A DNA stretch of 64,000 nt from Alphaproteobacteria bacterium (GTDB lineage Bacteria; Pseudomonadota; Alphaproteobacteria; Micropepsales; Micropepsaceae). The stretch's first letter is position 1. Each line of letters opens with the position of its first letter. The DNA lies in assembly GCA_024236055.1 (NCBI GenBank), contig JACKLF010000005.1, positions 62,001-126,000 on the forward strand. Reading direction: 5' to 3'. The notes beneath the pieces were generated by a model, which saw only the letters and a list, made by a program, of their open reading frames with translations, was not told where the DNA came from and made no database searches. Position numbers and translations under genes: made by a program. This document shows positions 8,228 through 17,377 of the stretch, one piece after another.

Positions 8228-9133
8228 ATGTCCAGCGATGTGAAACACGATTACCACCTGGTCGACCCCAGCCCCTGGCCGGTCGTCGGCTCGATGGCCG
8301 CCTTCGTCATGATGGTCGGCGCGGTCTTGTGGATGCACAAGGGCTATGCGGGCTTCGGTCCGCTGGCGGGTCAGCCGGTGATCTTCCTGGTCGGCCTGGC
8401 CGGTGTGCTCTACACCATGGCCGGCTGGTGGCGCGACGTAATCCGCGAGTCGGTCGTGCAGGGCGTGCACACCCCGGTGGTGAAGCTGCACCTGCGCTAC
8501 GGCATGCTGCTGTTCATCGCTTCGGAAGTGATGTTCTTCGTCGCCTGGTTCTGGGCCTATTTCAATTCAGCGATCTTCTTCAACGACGTCGCCATCGGCA
8601 GCTGGCCGCCCGCCGGCATCACCACGCTGGACCCCTGGCACTTCCCGCTGCTGAATACGCTGATCCTGCTGACCTCGGGCACCACCGTGACCTGGGCGCA
8701 CCACGCCATCCAGACCGGCGACCGCAAGGGCGCGATCCAGGGGCTGGCGCTGACCGTGGCCCTGGGCGTGTGCTTCAGCTGCGTGCAGGCCTGGGAATAT
8801 GCCCATGCGCCCTTCACCTTCGGCATGAACAACCTGGCGCTGGCGCCCTTCACCGATCCGGCCCATGTCGACCTGTCGGCCGGCGCGGGCAACTTCGACG
8901 CCATCTACGGCTCGACCTTCTTCATGGCCACCGGCTTCCACGGCATGCACGTTCTCATCGGCACGATCTTCCTGGTCGTCTGCCTGTTCCGCGCCATTGC
9001 CGGCCAGTTCACCCCCACCCGCCACTTCGGTTTCGAGGCGGCGGCCTGGTACTGGCACTTCGTTGACGTGGTCTGGCTGTTCCTCTTCGCCTGCATCTAT
9101 GTCTGGGGCGAAGGTCCCGTGGTGATGGGCTAG
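8228..9133 (+). CDS. coxC: Cytochrome c oxidase subunit III
   Basis: Subunit III is a seven-helix membrane protein that binds lipid and keeps the aa3 oxidase stable during turnover. The 301-residue product shows the family signatures VKLHLRYGMLLFIASEVMFF, FWAYFNS, TVTWAHHAI, GFHGMHVLIG and a C-terminal WYWHFVDVVWLFLF. The start at 8228 (MSSDVKHDYH) is chosen over an upstream GTG because the product then matches family N-termini; the ribosome-binding site is weak. A long palindromic element begins directly after the stop codon. Confidence 0.95.
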   Translation: MSSDVKHDYHLVDPSPWPVVGSMAAFVMMVGAVLWMHKGYAGFGPLAGQPVIFLVGLAGVLYTMAGWWRDVIRESVVQGVHTPVVKLHLRYGMLLFIASEVMFFVAWFWAYFNSAIFFNDVAIGSWPPAGITTLDPWHFPLLNTLILLTSGTTVTWAHHAIQTGDRKGAIQGLALTVALGVCFSCVQAWEYAHAPFTFGMNNLALAPFTDPAHVDLSAGAGNFDAIYGSTFFMATGFHGMHVLIGTIFLVVCLFRAIAGQFTPTRHFGFEAAAWYWHFVDVVWLFLFACIYVWGEGPVVMG

Positions 9134-9235
9134 CATTTTGGCCCCTGAGTGCGTCGCGTCGATACGCTGTCGCTATCGACCGCTCGTGGACGTCATGTCC
9201 ACGTCGCTCGGCGCTCCTGCTCAGGAACCAAAATG
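9134..9235. repeat. Palindromic element, family A, copy 1 (within the cox operon)
   Basis: It begins on the base after the coxC stop. The outer arms CATTTTGGCCCCTGAG (9134-9149) and CTCAGGAACCAAAATG (9220-9235) pair at 14 of 16 positions. They enclose two perfect hairpins, GTCGATA/TATCGAC (9158-9180) and GTGGAC/GTCCAC (9186-9202). The result is a three-way-junction shape. A related copy follows the peroxiredoxin gene near 17.4 kb, sharing the TTTTG...TGAGT.CGTCGCG left end and a right end ending in CAAAAT. Confidence 0.65.
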
Positions 9236-9255
9236 CGGCGGACGATAGGTCAGAT

Positions 9256-9615
9256 ATGATCGTGCCGCCCAACACAGCAAAAGCCATCCTCATCGGCCTC
9301 TGTCCGCGCTGCGGGCAGGGGCCGTTGTTTCATGGCTATATCGCCGTTCAGAAGCACTGCCCGGCCTGCGGTCTGGACTATTCGATCTTCGATCCGGGCG
9401 ATGGGCCCGCCGTGTTCGGCATCCTGATCGTGGGCGCCATTGTCTGCGGGCTGGCTTTGTGGGTGGAGTTCACCTTCCAGCCGCCCTTGTGGGTGCATGC
9501 GCTTCTTTGGGTGCCGCTGATCGTCTTCCTGACCGCGATTTTCCTGCGCCTGTCCAAATCGGCGCTGCTGGTCCTGCAGTACAAGCACAAGGCGGGTGAG
9601 GGCAGGCTGGATTGA
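9256..9615 (+). CDS. DUF983 family membrane protein
   Basis: A 119-residue protein of the DUF983 family, almost always found in alphaproteobacterial cytochrome oxidase clusters between coxC and SURF1. It has two cysteine pairs forming a probable zinc knuckle (CPRCGQGPLF and CPACGLDY, residues 16-39) followed by two membrane helices (about 52-72 and 78-96). Function is unknown; the placement suggests oxidase assembly. Its stop overlaps the TTG start of the SURF1 gene. Confidence 0.85.
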   Translation: MIVPPNTAKAILIGLCPRCGQGPLFHGYIAVQKHCPACGLDYSIFDPGDGPAVFGILIVGAIVCGLALWVEFTFQPPLWVHALLWVPLIVFLTAIFLRLSKSALLVLQYKHKAGEGRLD

Positions 9616-10358
9616 CCTTCCGTCCCTATCCCGGCCTGACCATTGCCTGCGCCATCGCCTTCGCCCTGCTGTGCGGGCTGGGCGTGTGGCAGCTTGAGCG
9701 CCTGCAATGGAAACTGGCGCTGATCGCCCGGGTGAACGGCCACATGACCGCCCAGCCCGTTGCGTTGGACCGGGTGATGGCCATGACGCCGGACGAGGCC
9801 CAGTATCGCCGCGTCACCCTTCAGGGCCGTTTCGACAATGCCCACGAGGCCTATGTCTTCGCCACCGGCAAGGATGGCGATCCTGTCTATCATGTGCTGA
9901 CGCCTTTCCGGACCGATGACGGACGCTGGCTGATGGTCGATCGCGGCATCGTGCCCAAGGACCGGCTGGACCCGGCCACGCGCGCCGCCGGCCAGATCGC
10001 GGGCGAGACCAGCGTGACCGGCGTGTGGCGCCAGCCCGACGGGCCGGGCCTGTTCACCCCCGCGCCGGACCTGAAAAACCGCATCTGGTATGCCCGCGAC
10101 CTGAAATCCATCGCCGCCGCCGACCACCTGACCCTGGCCGCGCCGGAACTGGTCGAGGCCGGGCCCGCGCCCAATCCCGGCGGCCTGCCGCTGGGCGGGC
10201 AGACAGTGGTGACATTCCGCAACCAGCATCTGTCCTATGCCGTGACCTGGTTCGGGCTGGCCGCCGGCCTTTTGGGGGTCTGGCTGGCCTATCACCTGTC
10301 CAGGGGCCGGATTTCCCTGAAACAAGGTGGTGGTCCGCGCCCGCCCGCCGCCCTATAA
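9612..10358 (+). CDS. SURF1 family cytochrome oxidase assembly protein
   Basis: SURF1 proteins assist heme a insertion into subunit I. The 248-residue product has the expected two-helix topology: a helix near residues 6-24 and another near 215-235, with a periplasmic domain between. Signatures are LGVWQLERLQWK after the first helix, YVFATGKDGDPVYHVLTPF and WLMVDRGIVP. The start is TTG overlapping the stop of the DUF983 gene (ATTGA); no better ATG exists before the first helix. It closes the oxidase part of the cluster, with thrC 24 bases downstream. Confidence 0.92.
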   Translation: MTFRPYPGLTIACAIAFALLCGLGVWQLERLQWKLALIARVNGHMTAQPVALDRVMAMTPDEAQYRRVTLQGRFDNAHEAYVFATGKDGDPVYHVLTPFRTDDGRWLMVDRGIVPKDRLDPATRAAGQIAGETSVTGVWRQPDGPGLFTPAPDLKNRIWYARDLKSIAAADHLTLAAPELVEAGPAPNPGGLPLGGQTVVTFRNQHLSYAVTWFGLAAGLLGVWLAYHLSRGRISLKQGGGPRPPAAL

Positions 10359-10382
10359 GGGCCGCCCGAAAGGCTTGCTGAC

Positions 10383-11780
10383 GTGAATTTCATTTCGACC
10401 CGCGGGGCCGCTCCCAAGGCCTCCTTTGCCGACGTTTTGCTGGCGGGCCTGGCGCCCGATGGCGGGCTGTACCTGCCCGAAAGCTGGCCCCGGTTCACCG
10501 CGGACGAGGTTGCGGCCTTCAAGGGGCTGGCGTGGAACGAGGCCGCCTTCCGCGTCCTGTCGCGTTTCACCGAAGGCTCGTTCAGCGAAGCCGAACTGCG
10601 CGAGGCCATCGCCGCCGCCTATGGCGATTTCGATGCTCCCGATGTGTGCCCGCTGACGCCCCTGGCCGATGGCCAGTATGTGCTGGAGCTGTTTCACGGC
10701 CCCACCCTGGCCTTCAAGGACGTGGCGCTGCAAATCCTGGGACAGTTGTTTGCCCGCGCCCTGACGCGCCGCGGCGGGCGCGCCACCATCGTGGCGGCGA
10801 CCAGCGGCGATACCGGTTCGGCGGCGATTGCCGCGCTGGGCGGGCTGCCCAACATCGACGTTTTCGTGATGCATCCGAAAGGCCGCGTCAGCGACGTGCA
10901 GCGGCTGCAGATGACCACCAGCCCCCACGCCAATGTTCACAACATCGCGCTGGAAGGCAGCTTCGACGACGCCCAGTCGATCGTGAAGGCGCTATTCGCC
11001 GACAGCGGCTTTGCCGGAAAAATCTCGCTGACCGCGGTCAATTCCATCAACTTCGCGCGCATCGCCGCCCAGAGCGTCTATTACTTCACCGCCACCGCGG
11101 CGCTGGGCATGCCCGCAACCTTCATCGTGCCGACCGGCAATTTCGGCGACATCTTCGCCGGCGAGGCGGCAATGCGCATGGGCTTGGCCGTGCAGAAGCT
11201 GGTGATCGCCACCAACGCCAACGACATTCTGGTGCGCGCGCTGAAGGACGGAGTCTATGCATCCGGCCCCAGCCACGCCACGCTCAGCCCGTCGATGGAC
11301 ATTCAGGTCGCCTCCAATTTCGAGCGCGCCCTGTTCGAGGCGTCCGGCCGCGATGCCGACTGGACAGCCGCCGCCATGGCCGACTTTGCCCGTGACCGCA
11401 AACTGGTGTTGCCCCATGCGGTGCTGGAGCAGTTGCGCGGCCGTTACAGCGCCTTTGCCTATGACGACGACGCCACGCTGGCCACCATCGCCGCGGTGAA
11501 GGCCGAAACCGGCCGCATCCTGGACCCGCACACCGCCATTGCCGCCAGCGCCGGGCGCGTCATCGGGCCCGAACTGGCCAGGGCGGGCACGGGCGCCGCC
11601 GTGATCCTGTCCACCGCCCATCCGGCCAAGTTTCCCGACGCGGTCACCCGCGCCACCGGCGCGCCGCCGCCGGTTCCTGCCCGGCTGGCCGGGCTCAAGG
11701 ACCTGCCCGAACGCATGGATGTCCTGCCTGCGGACGCCGATGCGATTAAGCGCTTTATCTCGTCCCGGCTTCTCTCCTAG
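10383..11780 (+). CDS. thrC: Threonine synthase
   Basis: A PLP enzyme that converts O-phosphohomoserine to threonine. The 465-residue protein is the long (class I, E. coli-like) form. The PLP lysine lies in HGPTLAFKDVALQ (Lys112), the phosphate-binding loop is TSGDTGSAA, and VPTGNFGDIFAG is the second cofactor loop. The start is GTG. It follows SURF1 and is 9 bases before the M16 protease gene, a common alphaproteobacterial arrangement. The partner homoserine kinase lies in the same window at 18 kb. Confidence 0.96.
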   Translation: MNFISTRGAAPKASFADVLLAGLAPDGGLYLPESWPRFTADEVAAFKGLAWNEAAFRVLSRFTEGSFSEAELREAIAAAYGDFDAPDVCPLTPLADGQYVLELFHGPTLAFKDVALQILGQLFARALTRRGGRATIVAATSGDTGSAAIAALGGLPNIDVFVMHPKGRVSDVQRLQMTTSPHANVHNIALEGSFDDAQSIVKALFADSGFAGKISLTAVNSINFARIAAQSVYYFTATAALGMPATFIVPTGNFGDIFAGEAAMRMGLAVQKLVIATNANDILVRALKDGVYASGPSHATLSPSMDIQVASNFERALFEASGRDADWTAAAMADFARDRKLVLPHAVLEQLRGRYSAFAYDDDATLATIAAVKAETGRILDPHTAIAASAGRVIGPELARAGTGAAVILSTAHPAKFPDAVTRATGAPPPVPARLAGLKDLPERMDVLPADADAIKRFISSRLLS

Positions 11781-11789
11781 ACTGATCGC

Positions 11790-13076
11790 ATGAACCCAGA
11801 AATATCCAGTCTTTCCAATGGATTGACAATTGTCACCGACCCCATGGCGGGGCTGGAAAGCGCTGCGGTCGGCGTGTGGGTCAACACTGGCACCCGCAAC
11901 GAGACGCGCCCGCAGATGGGCATCTCCCACATGCTGGAGCATATGGCCTTCAAGGGCACCGCACGGCGCAGCGCCCGCGCCATCGCCGAGGAGATCGAGG
12001 CGGTGGGCGGCAACCTCAATGCCTATACCAGCCGCGAGCAGACCGCCTTTCATGCCCGGGTGCTGAAAGCCGATGTGCCGGTGGCGATGGACATCATCGC
12101 CGACATTCTCACCCGCCCGACCTTCGAGGCTGGCGAGCTGGAGCGCGAGCGCCAGGTCGTGCTGCAGGAGCTGGGACAGGCGCGCGACACGCCCGACGAC
12201 ATCATCTTCGACCATCTGCAGCATACGCTGTACCAGGACCAGCCGATGGGCTGGTCGATCCTGGGCGAGGAAGCGACGGTCGGCGCCTTTTCGCAGGGCA
12301 TGCTGCGCGATTACATGGCGGCCAACTATCGCGCCGGCGACATGACGCTGGTTGCCTCGGGCGCGGTCGAACATGGCGCCATCGTCAGGCTGGCCGAAGA
12401 CCTGTTCGCCGATCTGCCGGCGGGCAGGGCGGCAGCGCCGGAAGCGGCGCGCCACACCGGCGGCGACTTTCGCCAGGAACAGGATCTGGAACAGGCGCAT
12501 CTGGCTTACGCCTTTGCCGGCCTGTCGAACGCCGATCCCGATTATTTCGTCTCCCAGGTCTATGCCACCGCGCTGGGCGGCGGCACATCCTCGCGCCTGT
12601 TCCAGGAAGCACGCGAAAAGCGCGGCCTGTGCTATTCGATCTATGCCTTTGCCACCGGCTTCCAGGACAGCGGTTTCCTGGGCATCTATGCCGGCACGGG
12701 CGATGCCGAAGCCGGCGAGATTTCCGCGGTCATCGCGGGCGAGATGGAAGCCATCGCCGCCGATCTTAGCGAGGCAGAGGTTGCGCGCGCCCGCGCCCAG
12801 ATCAAGGTGTCGCTGCTGATGGGGCTGGAGCGGCCCGGCACGCGCGCCGAACAGATCGCCTGCCAGCTGTTTGCCCTGGGCCGGCTGCAAAGCCCCGCCG
12901 AGATCGTTGCCCAGATCGACGCCATCGATGCGGCGCGTGTGCGCGGCTATGCGGCGCGGGTGATGCAGTCCACCAGGCCCGCCATCGCCGCCATCGGCCC
13001 GGTGGCGCGGCTGGAAAGCCATGCGCGCTTCGCCGGACGGTTCGGCGACGCGCATCTGTCAAGCGCGGCCGAATAA
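11790..13076 (+). CDS. M16 family zinc metallopeptidase (processing-peptidase-like)
   Basis: A 428-residue pitrilysin-family peptidase, the bacterial counterpart of the mitochondrial processing peptidase beta subunit. The inverted zinc motif HxxEH is visible as SHMLEHMAFKG near residue 47, and the third ligand glutamate lies in the helix ERERQVVLQEL. The C-terminal half has the GGGTSSRLFQEAREKRGLCYS loop typical of the family. No signal peptide is apparent, so it is probably cytoplasmic. The stop overlaps the start of the acetyltransferase gene. Confidence 0.93.
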   Translation: MNPEISSLSNGLTIVTDPMAGLESAAVGVWVNTGTRNETRPQMGISHMLEHMAFKGTARRSARAIAEEIEAVGGNLNAYTSREQTAFHARVLKADVPVAMDIIADILTRPTFEAGELERERQVVLQELGQARDTPDDIIFDHLQHTLYQDQPMGWSILGEEATVGAFSQGMLRDYMAANYRAGDMTLVASGAVEHGAIVRLAEDLFADLPAGRAAAPEAARHTGGDFRQEQDLEQAHLAYAFAGLSNADPDYFVSQVYATALGGGTSSRLFQEAREKRGLCYSIYAFATGFQDSGFLGIYAGTGDAEAGEISAVIAGEMEAIAADLSEAEVARARAQIKVSLLMGLERPGTRAEQIACQLFALGRLQSPAEIVAQIDAIDAARVRGYAARVMQSTRPAIAAIGPVARLESHARFAGRFGDAHLSSAAE

Positions 13077-13702
13077 TGGTCAAGGCCGCCTTCAAGAAGA
13101 CCAGCCCCATCGCCTTCATGCGCGGGCTGACTTTTCCGGGCGGCCAGCAACCGGTGATCCATGGCGATGGCATCTATCTGCGCTATCCGCGCATTGCCGA
13201 TTATGCCGACTGGGCCAAGCTGCGCGGCGACAGCCGCGAGTTCCTGGCGCCGTGGGAGCCGGTCTGGGCCCCGGACGAATTGACCCGCGGCGCCTTTCGC
13301 CGCCGGATCAAGCGCTATCAGAAGGAGACGCGCCTCGATTCGGCCTATGTTTTCTTCGTGTTGCGCGAGAGTGACGATGCGTTGCTTGGGGGTTGCACCC
13401 TGTCCAATGTGCGCCGCGGCGTCACGCAGTGCTGCACCCTGGGTTACTGGATCGGCGAGAAATTCGCGCGTCAGGGTTATATGACCGCGGCGGTCCGGGC
13501 GCTTATTCCCTTTGTGTTCCGCACGCTGGGGCTGCATCGCATCGAGGCGTCATGCCTTGTCGACAATGATGCCTCCAAAAGCCTTCTGGCGCGCACGGGC
13601 TTTCGACAGGAAGGGCTGGCCCGCCGATATCTGATGATCAATGGTCAATGGGCCGATCATCTTCTATTTGCTTTGCTCAAGGACGAAGCGCAGCTAGGTT
13701 AG
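13076..13702 (+). CDS. GNAT acetyltransferase, RimJ/RimL-like
   Basis: A 208-residue GNAT protein of the ribosomal-protein N-acetyltransferase type. Motifs are LRYPRIADYADWAKLR at the N-terminus, GYWIGEKFARQGYMTAA for the acetyl-CoA loop, and LGLHRIEASCLVDNDASKSL with GFRQEG, diagnostic of the RimJ/RimL group. The acceptor (a ribosomal protein N-terminus or other amine) cannot be told from sequence. The ATG overlaps the stop of the M16 gene (TAATGG), so the two are coupled. It is the last gene of the oxidase-thrC run; an 87-base gap with GC-rich hairpins follows. Confidence 0.88.
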   Translation: MVKAAFKKTSPIAFMRGLTFPGGQQPVIHGDGIYLRYPRIADYADWAKLRGDSREFLAPWEPVWAPDELTRGAFRRRIKRYQKETRLDSAYVFFVLRESDDALLGGCTLSNVRRGVTQCCTLGYWIGEKFARQGYMTAAVRALIPFVFRTLGLHRIEASCLVDNDASKSLLARTGFRQEGLARRYLMINGQWADHLLFALLKDEAQLG

Positions 13703-13789
13703 GGCTCCTGCGCGCCCTGGACCCAAGCCCCGGGGCCGCCACGGCCCCCTGAATGACGGCCCCCTGACTGCGAGACGCCTCAACGCCTG

Positions 13790-16700
13790 ATGAAAACAGT
13801 CCGATTCATCGCCCTGTTCTGCGCCATGATTGTCATGGCCTCTTTTGTTCATGCCCAGCGCGTGCAGGCCCAGCCCGTGCAGCAGGGCGCGGCCTCGCCC
13901 GATTCCGCGACGGACGATTCTGCACAGGATGCGGATCAGGATGGCGGCGCGCCCGATGCCAGTGCGCCTGATGCGAAGGCCGCGAAGGACGAGGCGCTGC
14001 AGTCGGTCAATTTCGGCAGCAGCGACAATGTCCTTTCGATCAAGTCCGTCCTGACGCCCTATCACGCGCCCGGCCGCACCACCGAGGAAGACGGCTCGGT
14101 CTGGTACATGCTGCAGGTCACCAACGATTCGGTGCGGCCCGCCACGCGCGTGCTGCTGGCGGGCCAGCCGCCGCGCATGGCGCTGTCGCTGCTGCCCCAT
14201 CGCACGCGGCCCGCCATTCTGGCGGTGGCCAGCTCGGATTCGGCGACGGTGGTGGAAACCGCCACCGCCTATGGCCATCGCGCCTGGCGCGTGATCGTTC
14301 CGCCCGTCACCACCGTCAGCCTGGCGGTCCGGGTGGGCAATGCGGCCACGCCGCCGGCGCTGTTCGCCTGGACCGAACCGGCGCTGGCCTCGCACAACCG
14401 CCAGCTTGCCATCTTCATCACCGGGGTTGCAGCGCTGATCGGGGCGGCGGCGCTGATCATGGGCGGCCTGGCGGTGCTGATCGGCCACGCCGCGCCGCGC
14501 TGGGTCGCGGTGACGCTGTTCCTGCTGCTGTTCAGCTGGCTGTCGGGCACCGGCATGTTCGATGCCAGCCTGGCGACGCGGATCGGCGGTCCCTATGGCC
14601 TGTCCGCCTTCCTGACGGTGCTGTCCCTTGTGGCGGGCGCGCGGCTGGCAAACGCCATCATTCCGCTGCGCGAAATATGGCCGCGCCACGAAAAACTGTT
14701 TCATCGTGTGCTCTATGGCCTGACCGGGCTTGGCGCGCTGGCCTATCTGGGCCTGCCGGGCGCCACGTTGCTGACCGATGTCGCCATCGTGCTGGGTTCG
14801 ATATCGGTCGCGGCCTATCTGATCTTCAGCGGGCGCAAGGGCCACAAGGCCGCCCAGGTCATCGCGCCCAGCGCCGCCGCCTTCGCGCTGGTGGCAATGG
14901 CCGCCGCCGTGACCGCGGTGGGCGGGCTGGGCGAAAGCCTGACCGGCCCGGCGGCGACCGGCGGCTTTGCCGCGGCGGGCGCGATCCTTCTGGCGCTGGC
15001 GGTGATCGCCAGCGAGGAAATCGCGGTGCTGCCGTTCCTGCACGGCTCCAACGCCGCCCGTCTGCTGGAAGCCCAGGCGGATGACGCCACGCCGATTGAT
15101 GCGGCGACGCCGGCCAAGTCGCTGGCGCTGGTCGCCATCGGCGCATCGCATCAGGGCATTTTCAACCTGGATTTCCGCGCCGGGCTTTTGACCCTGTCGC
15201 CCGAGGCAGCCCAGATGGTCGGCCTGTCGGTGCGCGAGACAACGATTTCGCATTCCGACTGGGTCGGGCTGATCCATCCCGACGACCGCGAGGTCTACAA
15301 CCGCGCGCTTGAGGAATACCGTCATCGTTCGGGCCTGGCGTTCCGGCTGGAATTCCGCGCCCGCGGCATCGGCACGCGCAAGGATACGGTGGTGCGCTGG
15401 CGCTGGCTGGAGCTGCGCGCCACCATCGTGACCGAGGAAGACGTCGCCTCCGACTGTCTGGGCCTTCTCTCCGACATCACCCAGCGCAAGGAAGCCGAGT
15501 TCGCGCGCGAGGCGGCCGATGCCGAACGCGCGCGCCAGGCGGCGCTGCCGCGTGACACGCTGACCGGGCTTGGCAACCGCGTGGCGCTGATGGAAGCGCT
15601 GGACGCACTGGGTGACGGCTTCGGCGGTGTGATGTTCGCGTTGCTGGACATCGACCGTTTCAAGGCGATCCATGCCAGCCTGGGCGATGCGGGCGCTGAC
15701 GATCTTCTCAAGCAGGCAGCCACGCGGCTTCAGGGACTGGACGAGCAGGCGGGATTGTTCCGCGTCGGCGGCGACAGCTTCGCCCTGCTGTTCACCCAGC
15801 CCAAGCGCCCGCCGCAGGCCGTGGGCGCCGCCCTGGCCGAGGTGCTGGCCGCGCCCTATCGCATCGACGGGCGCGAGGTCTTTGCGCCGTGCAGCGTGGG
15901 CCTGGCGCTGGGCGGTGTCAGCGAGGACCCCTTCGCCCTGATCAAGAATGCCGAGCTGGCGCTGATCGCGGCCAAGCGCCAGGGCGGGGCCTGTGCGCGG
16001 CTATATTCCCGCGAACTGGAAAACCTGGCGCCGGGGGACTCGGTGGCGCTGGAAAGCGAGTTGCGCCATGCGCTGGCCGCCGGCCAGCTTGCCGTGTTCT
16101 ACCAGCCCATCATTCGCCTGGCCGATCGCAGCGTCGCCGGCTTCGAGGCGCTGTTGCGCTGGCAGCATCCCACCAAGGGGCTGATCGCGCCCGGCGATTT
16201 CATCGCCCATAGCGAGGAGACCGGGCTGATCGTGTCGCTGGGCCGTTTCGCGCTGGAACGGGCCGCCGCCGACCTGGTGCGCTGGCAGCGCTACTTCCCC
16301 ATCACCCCGCCGCTGTCCGTGTCGGTGAACCTGTCGCGCCGCCAGCTCAAGGACGCCGGCTTCGAAAAGCAGTTGAAGGACGTGCTGGCGCAGCAGCAGA
16401 TCGCACAGGGTTCGCTGAACCTGGAAATCACCGAAAGCGCCATCGCCGGCGACGCGGCCATGACCGCGGCGCTTGAGCGTATCCGCGCCCTGGGCGTGGG
16501 CCTGTCGCTGGACGATTTCGGCACCGGCGCCTCCTCGCTGAGCGAGTTGAAGACACTGCCGGTCGACACGGTGAAGATCGACAAATCCTTCCTGCCGCGT
16601 CCGGACGATGCGGCGCAAACCGGCAGCGACGGCGAGGTCGTTCTGACCTCGATCATCACCATGGCCCGCGACCTGAAGCGTGCGGTGGTGGTGGAAGGCA

Positions 16701-16849
16701 TCGAAAGCGAGGCCGATGCCCAGCTTCTGGAGCGGCTCGGCTGCGAATTCGGCCAGGGCTATTTCTTCGCGCCCGCGCTCGATGCGGCGGCGGTGCTGGA
16801 CTTTATCGCCCGCCACTACAATATCACCGCGACCACCGAACCGCGCTGA
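13790..16849 (+). CDS. Membrane sensor c-di-GMP phosphodiesterase with PAS, degenerate GGDEF and EAL domains
   Basis: A 1019-residue signalling protein. In order: signal peptide (1-22), a low-complexity Asp/Ala-rich linker, a periplasmic domain to about 205, seven or so membrane helices (about 205-425), a PAS domain (about 445-570), GGDEF (about 585-740) and EAL (about 755-1005). This resembles a 7TMR-DISM-type sensor. The cyclase site is degenerate: GGDEF reads GGDSF and the nucleotide loop DIDRFKAIHASLG lacks the usual Asn-Asp. The EAL domain keeps its catalytic set: FEALLRW, SVNLSRRQL, LEITES, LDDFGTG, KIDKSF, VEGIES and QGYFFAP. Net c-di-GMP breakdown is therefore predicted, with the GGDEF domain as a possible regulatory module. 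The signal sensed is unknown. Confidence 0.9.
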   Translation: MKTVRFIALFCAMIVMASFVHAQRVQAQPVQQGAASPDSATDDSAQDADQDGGAPDASAPDAKAAKDEALQSVNFGSSDNVLSIKSVLTPYHAPGRTTEEDGSVWYMLQVTNDSVRPATRVLLAGQPPRMALSLLPHRTRPAILAVASSDSATVVETATAYGHRAWRVIVPPVTTVSLAVRVGNAATPPALFAWTEPALASHNRQLAIFITGVAALIGAAALIMGGLAVLIGHAAPRWVAVTLFLLLFSWLSGTGMFDASLATRIGGPYGLSAFLTVLSLVAGARLANAIIPLREIWPRHEKLFHRVLYGLTGLGALAYLGLPGATLLTDVAIVLGSISVAAYLIFSGRKGHKAAQVIAPSAAAFALVAMAAAVTAVGGLGESLTGPAATGGFAAAGAILLALAVIASEEIAVLPFLHGSNAARLLEAQADDATPIDAATPAKSLALVAIGASHQGIFNLDFRAGLLTLSPEAAQMVGLSVRETTISHSDWVGLIHPDDREVYNRALEEYRHRSGLAFRLEFRARGIGTRKDTVVRWRWLELRATIVTEEDVASDCLGLLSDITQRKEAEFAREAADAERARQAALPRDTLTGLGNRVALMEALDALGDGFGGVMFALLDIDRFKAIHASLGDAGADDLLKQAATRLQGLDEQAGLFRVGGDSFALLFTQPKRPPQAVGAALAEVLAAPYRIDGREVFAPCSVGLALGGVSEDPFALIKNAELALIAAKRQGGACARLYSRELENLAPGDSVALESELRHALAAGQLAVFYQPIIRLADRSVAGFEALLRWQHPTKGLIAPGDFIAHSEETGLIVSLGRFALERAAADLVRWQRYFPITPPLSVSVNLSRRQLKDAGFEKQLKDVLAQQQIAQGSLNLEITESAIAGDAAMTAALERIRALGVGLSLDDFGTGASSLSELKTLPVDTVKIDKSFLPRPDDAAQTGSDGEVVLTSIITMARDLKRAVVVEGIESEADAQLLERLGCEFGQGYFFAPALDAAAVLDFIARHYNITATTEPR

Positions 16850-16894
16850 CACCCCACGGGCCCTCGAAGGGGCTTTCATTCCATGGAGACAGAC

Positions 16895-17377
16895 ATGACG
16901 ATCAAAGCCGGCGACAAAATTCCCTCCGTCACCCTGATGGAAATGCAGGACGGCAAGCCCGCGCCCGTCAAGACCGACGATTTCTTCAAGGGCAAGCGCG
17001 TCGTGCTGTTCGCGCTGCCGGGCGCCTTCACGCCCACCTGCTCGGCCAAGCATGTGCCCGGTTTCGTGGCCAATCACGATGCGCTCAAGGGCAAGGGCGT
17101 GGACGCCATCGCCTGCCTGTCGGTGAACGATGCCTTTGTCATGGGCGCCTGGGGCAAGGGCCAGGGCGCCGACGGCAAGGTGCATATGCTGGCCGACGGC
17201 AATGGCGAATTTACCGAGGCGGTGGGCCTGGTGATGGACGGCACCAAGTTCGGCATGGGCAAGCGCAGCCAGCGTTACTCGATGATCGTCGAGGACGGCG
17301 TCGTGAAGGCCCTGAATGTCGAGGAGCCGGGCGCCTTCGAGGTCTCCAGCGCCGAACACGCGCTGGGCCAGCTTTAG
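16895..17377 (+). CDS. Peroxiredoxin, Prx5 type
   Basis: A 160-residue thiol peroxidase that reduces hydrogen and organic peroxides. The peroxidatic cysteine lies in the family motif GAFTPTCSAKHVPGF, and FGMGKRSQRYSMIVEDG is the conserved C-terminal stretch of the Prx5/AhpE-like redoxins. The ATG at 16895 is preferred over one 12 bases upstream because GGAGA lies 5 bases before it and the product then begins MTIKAGDKIP at the family's normal length. It probably has its own promoter. A palindromic element begins at its stop. Confidence 0.93.
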   Translation: MTIKAGDKIPSVTLMEMQDGKPAPVKTDDFFKGKRVVLFALPGAFTPTCSAKHVPGFVANHDALKGKGVDAIACLSVNDAFVMGAWGKGQGADGKVHMLADGNGEFTEAVGLVMDGTKFGMGKRSQRYSMIVEDGVVKALNVEEPGAFEVSSAEHALGQL

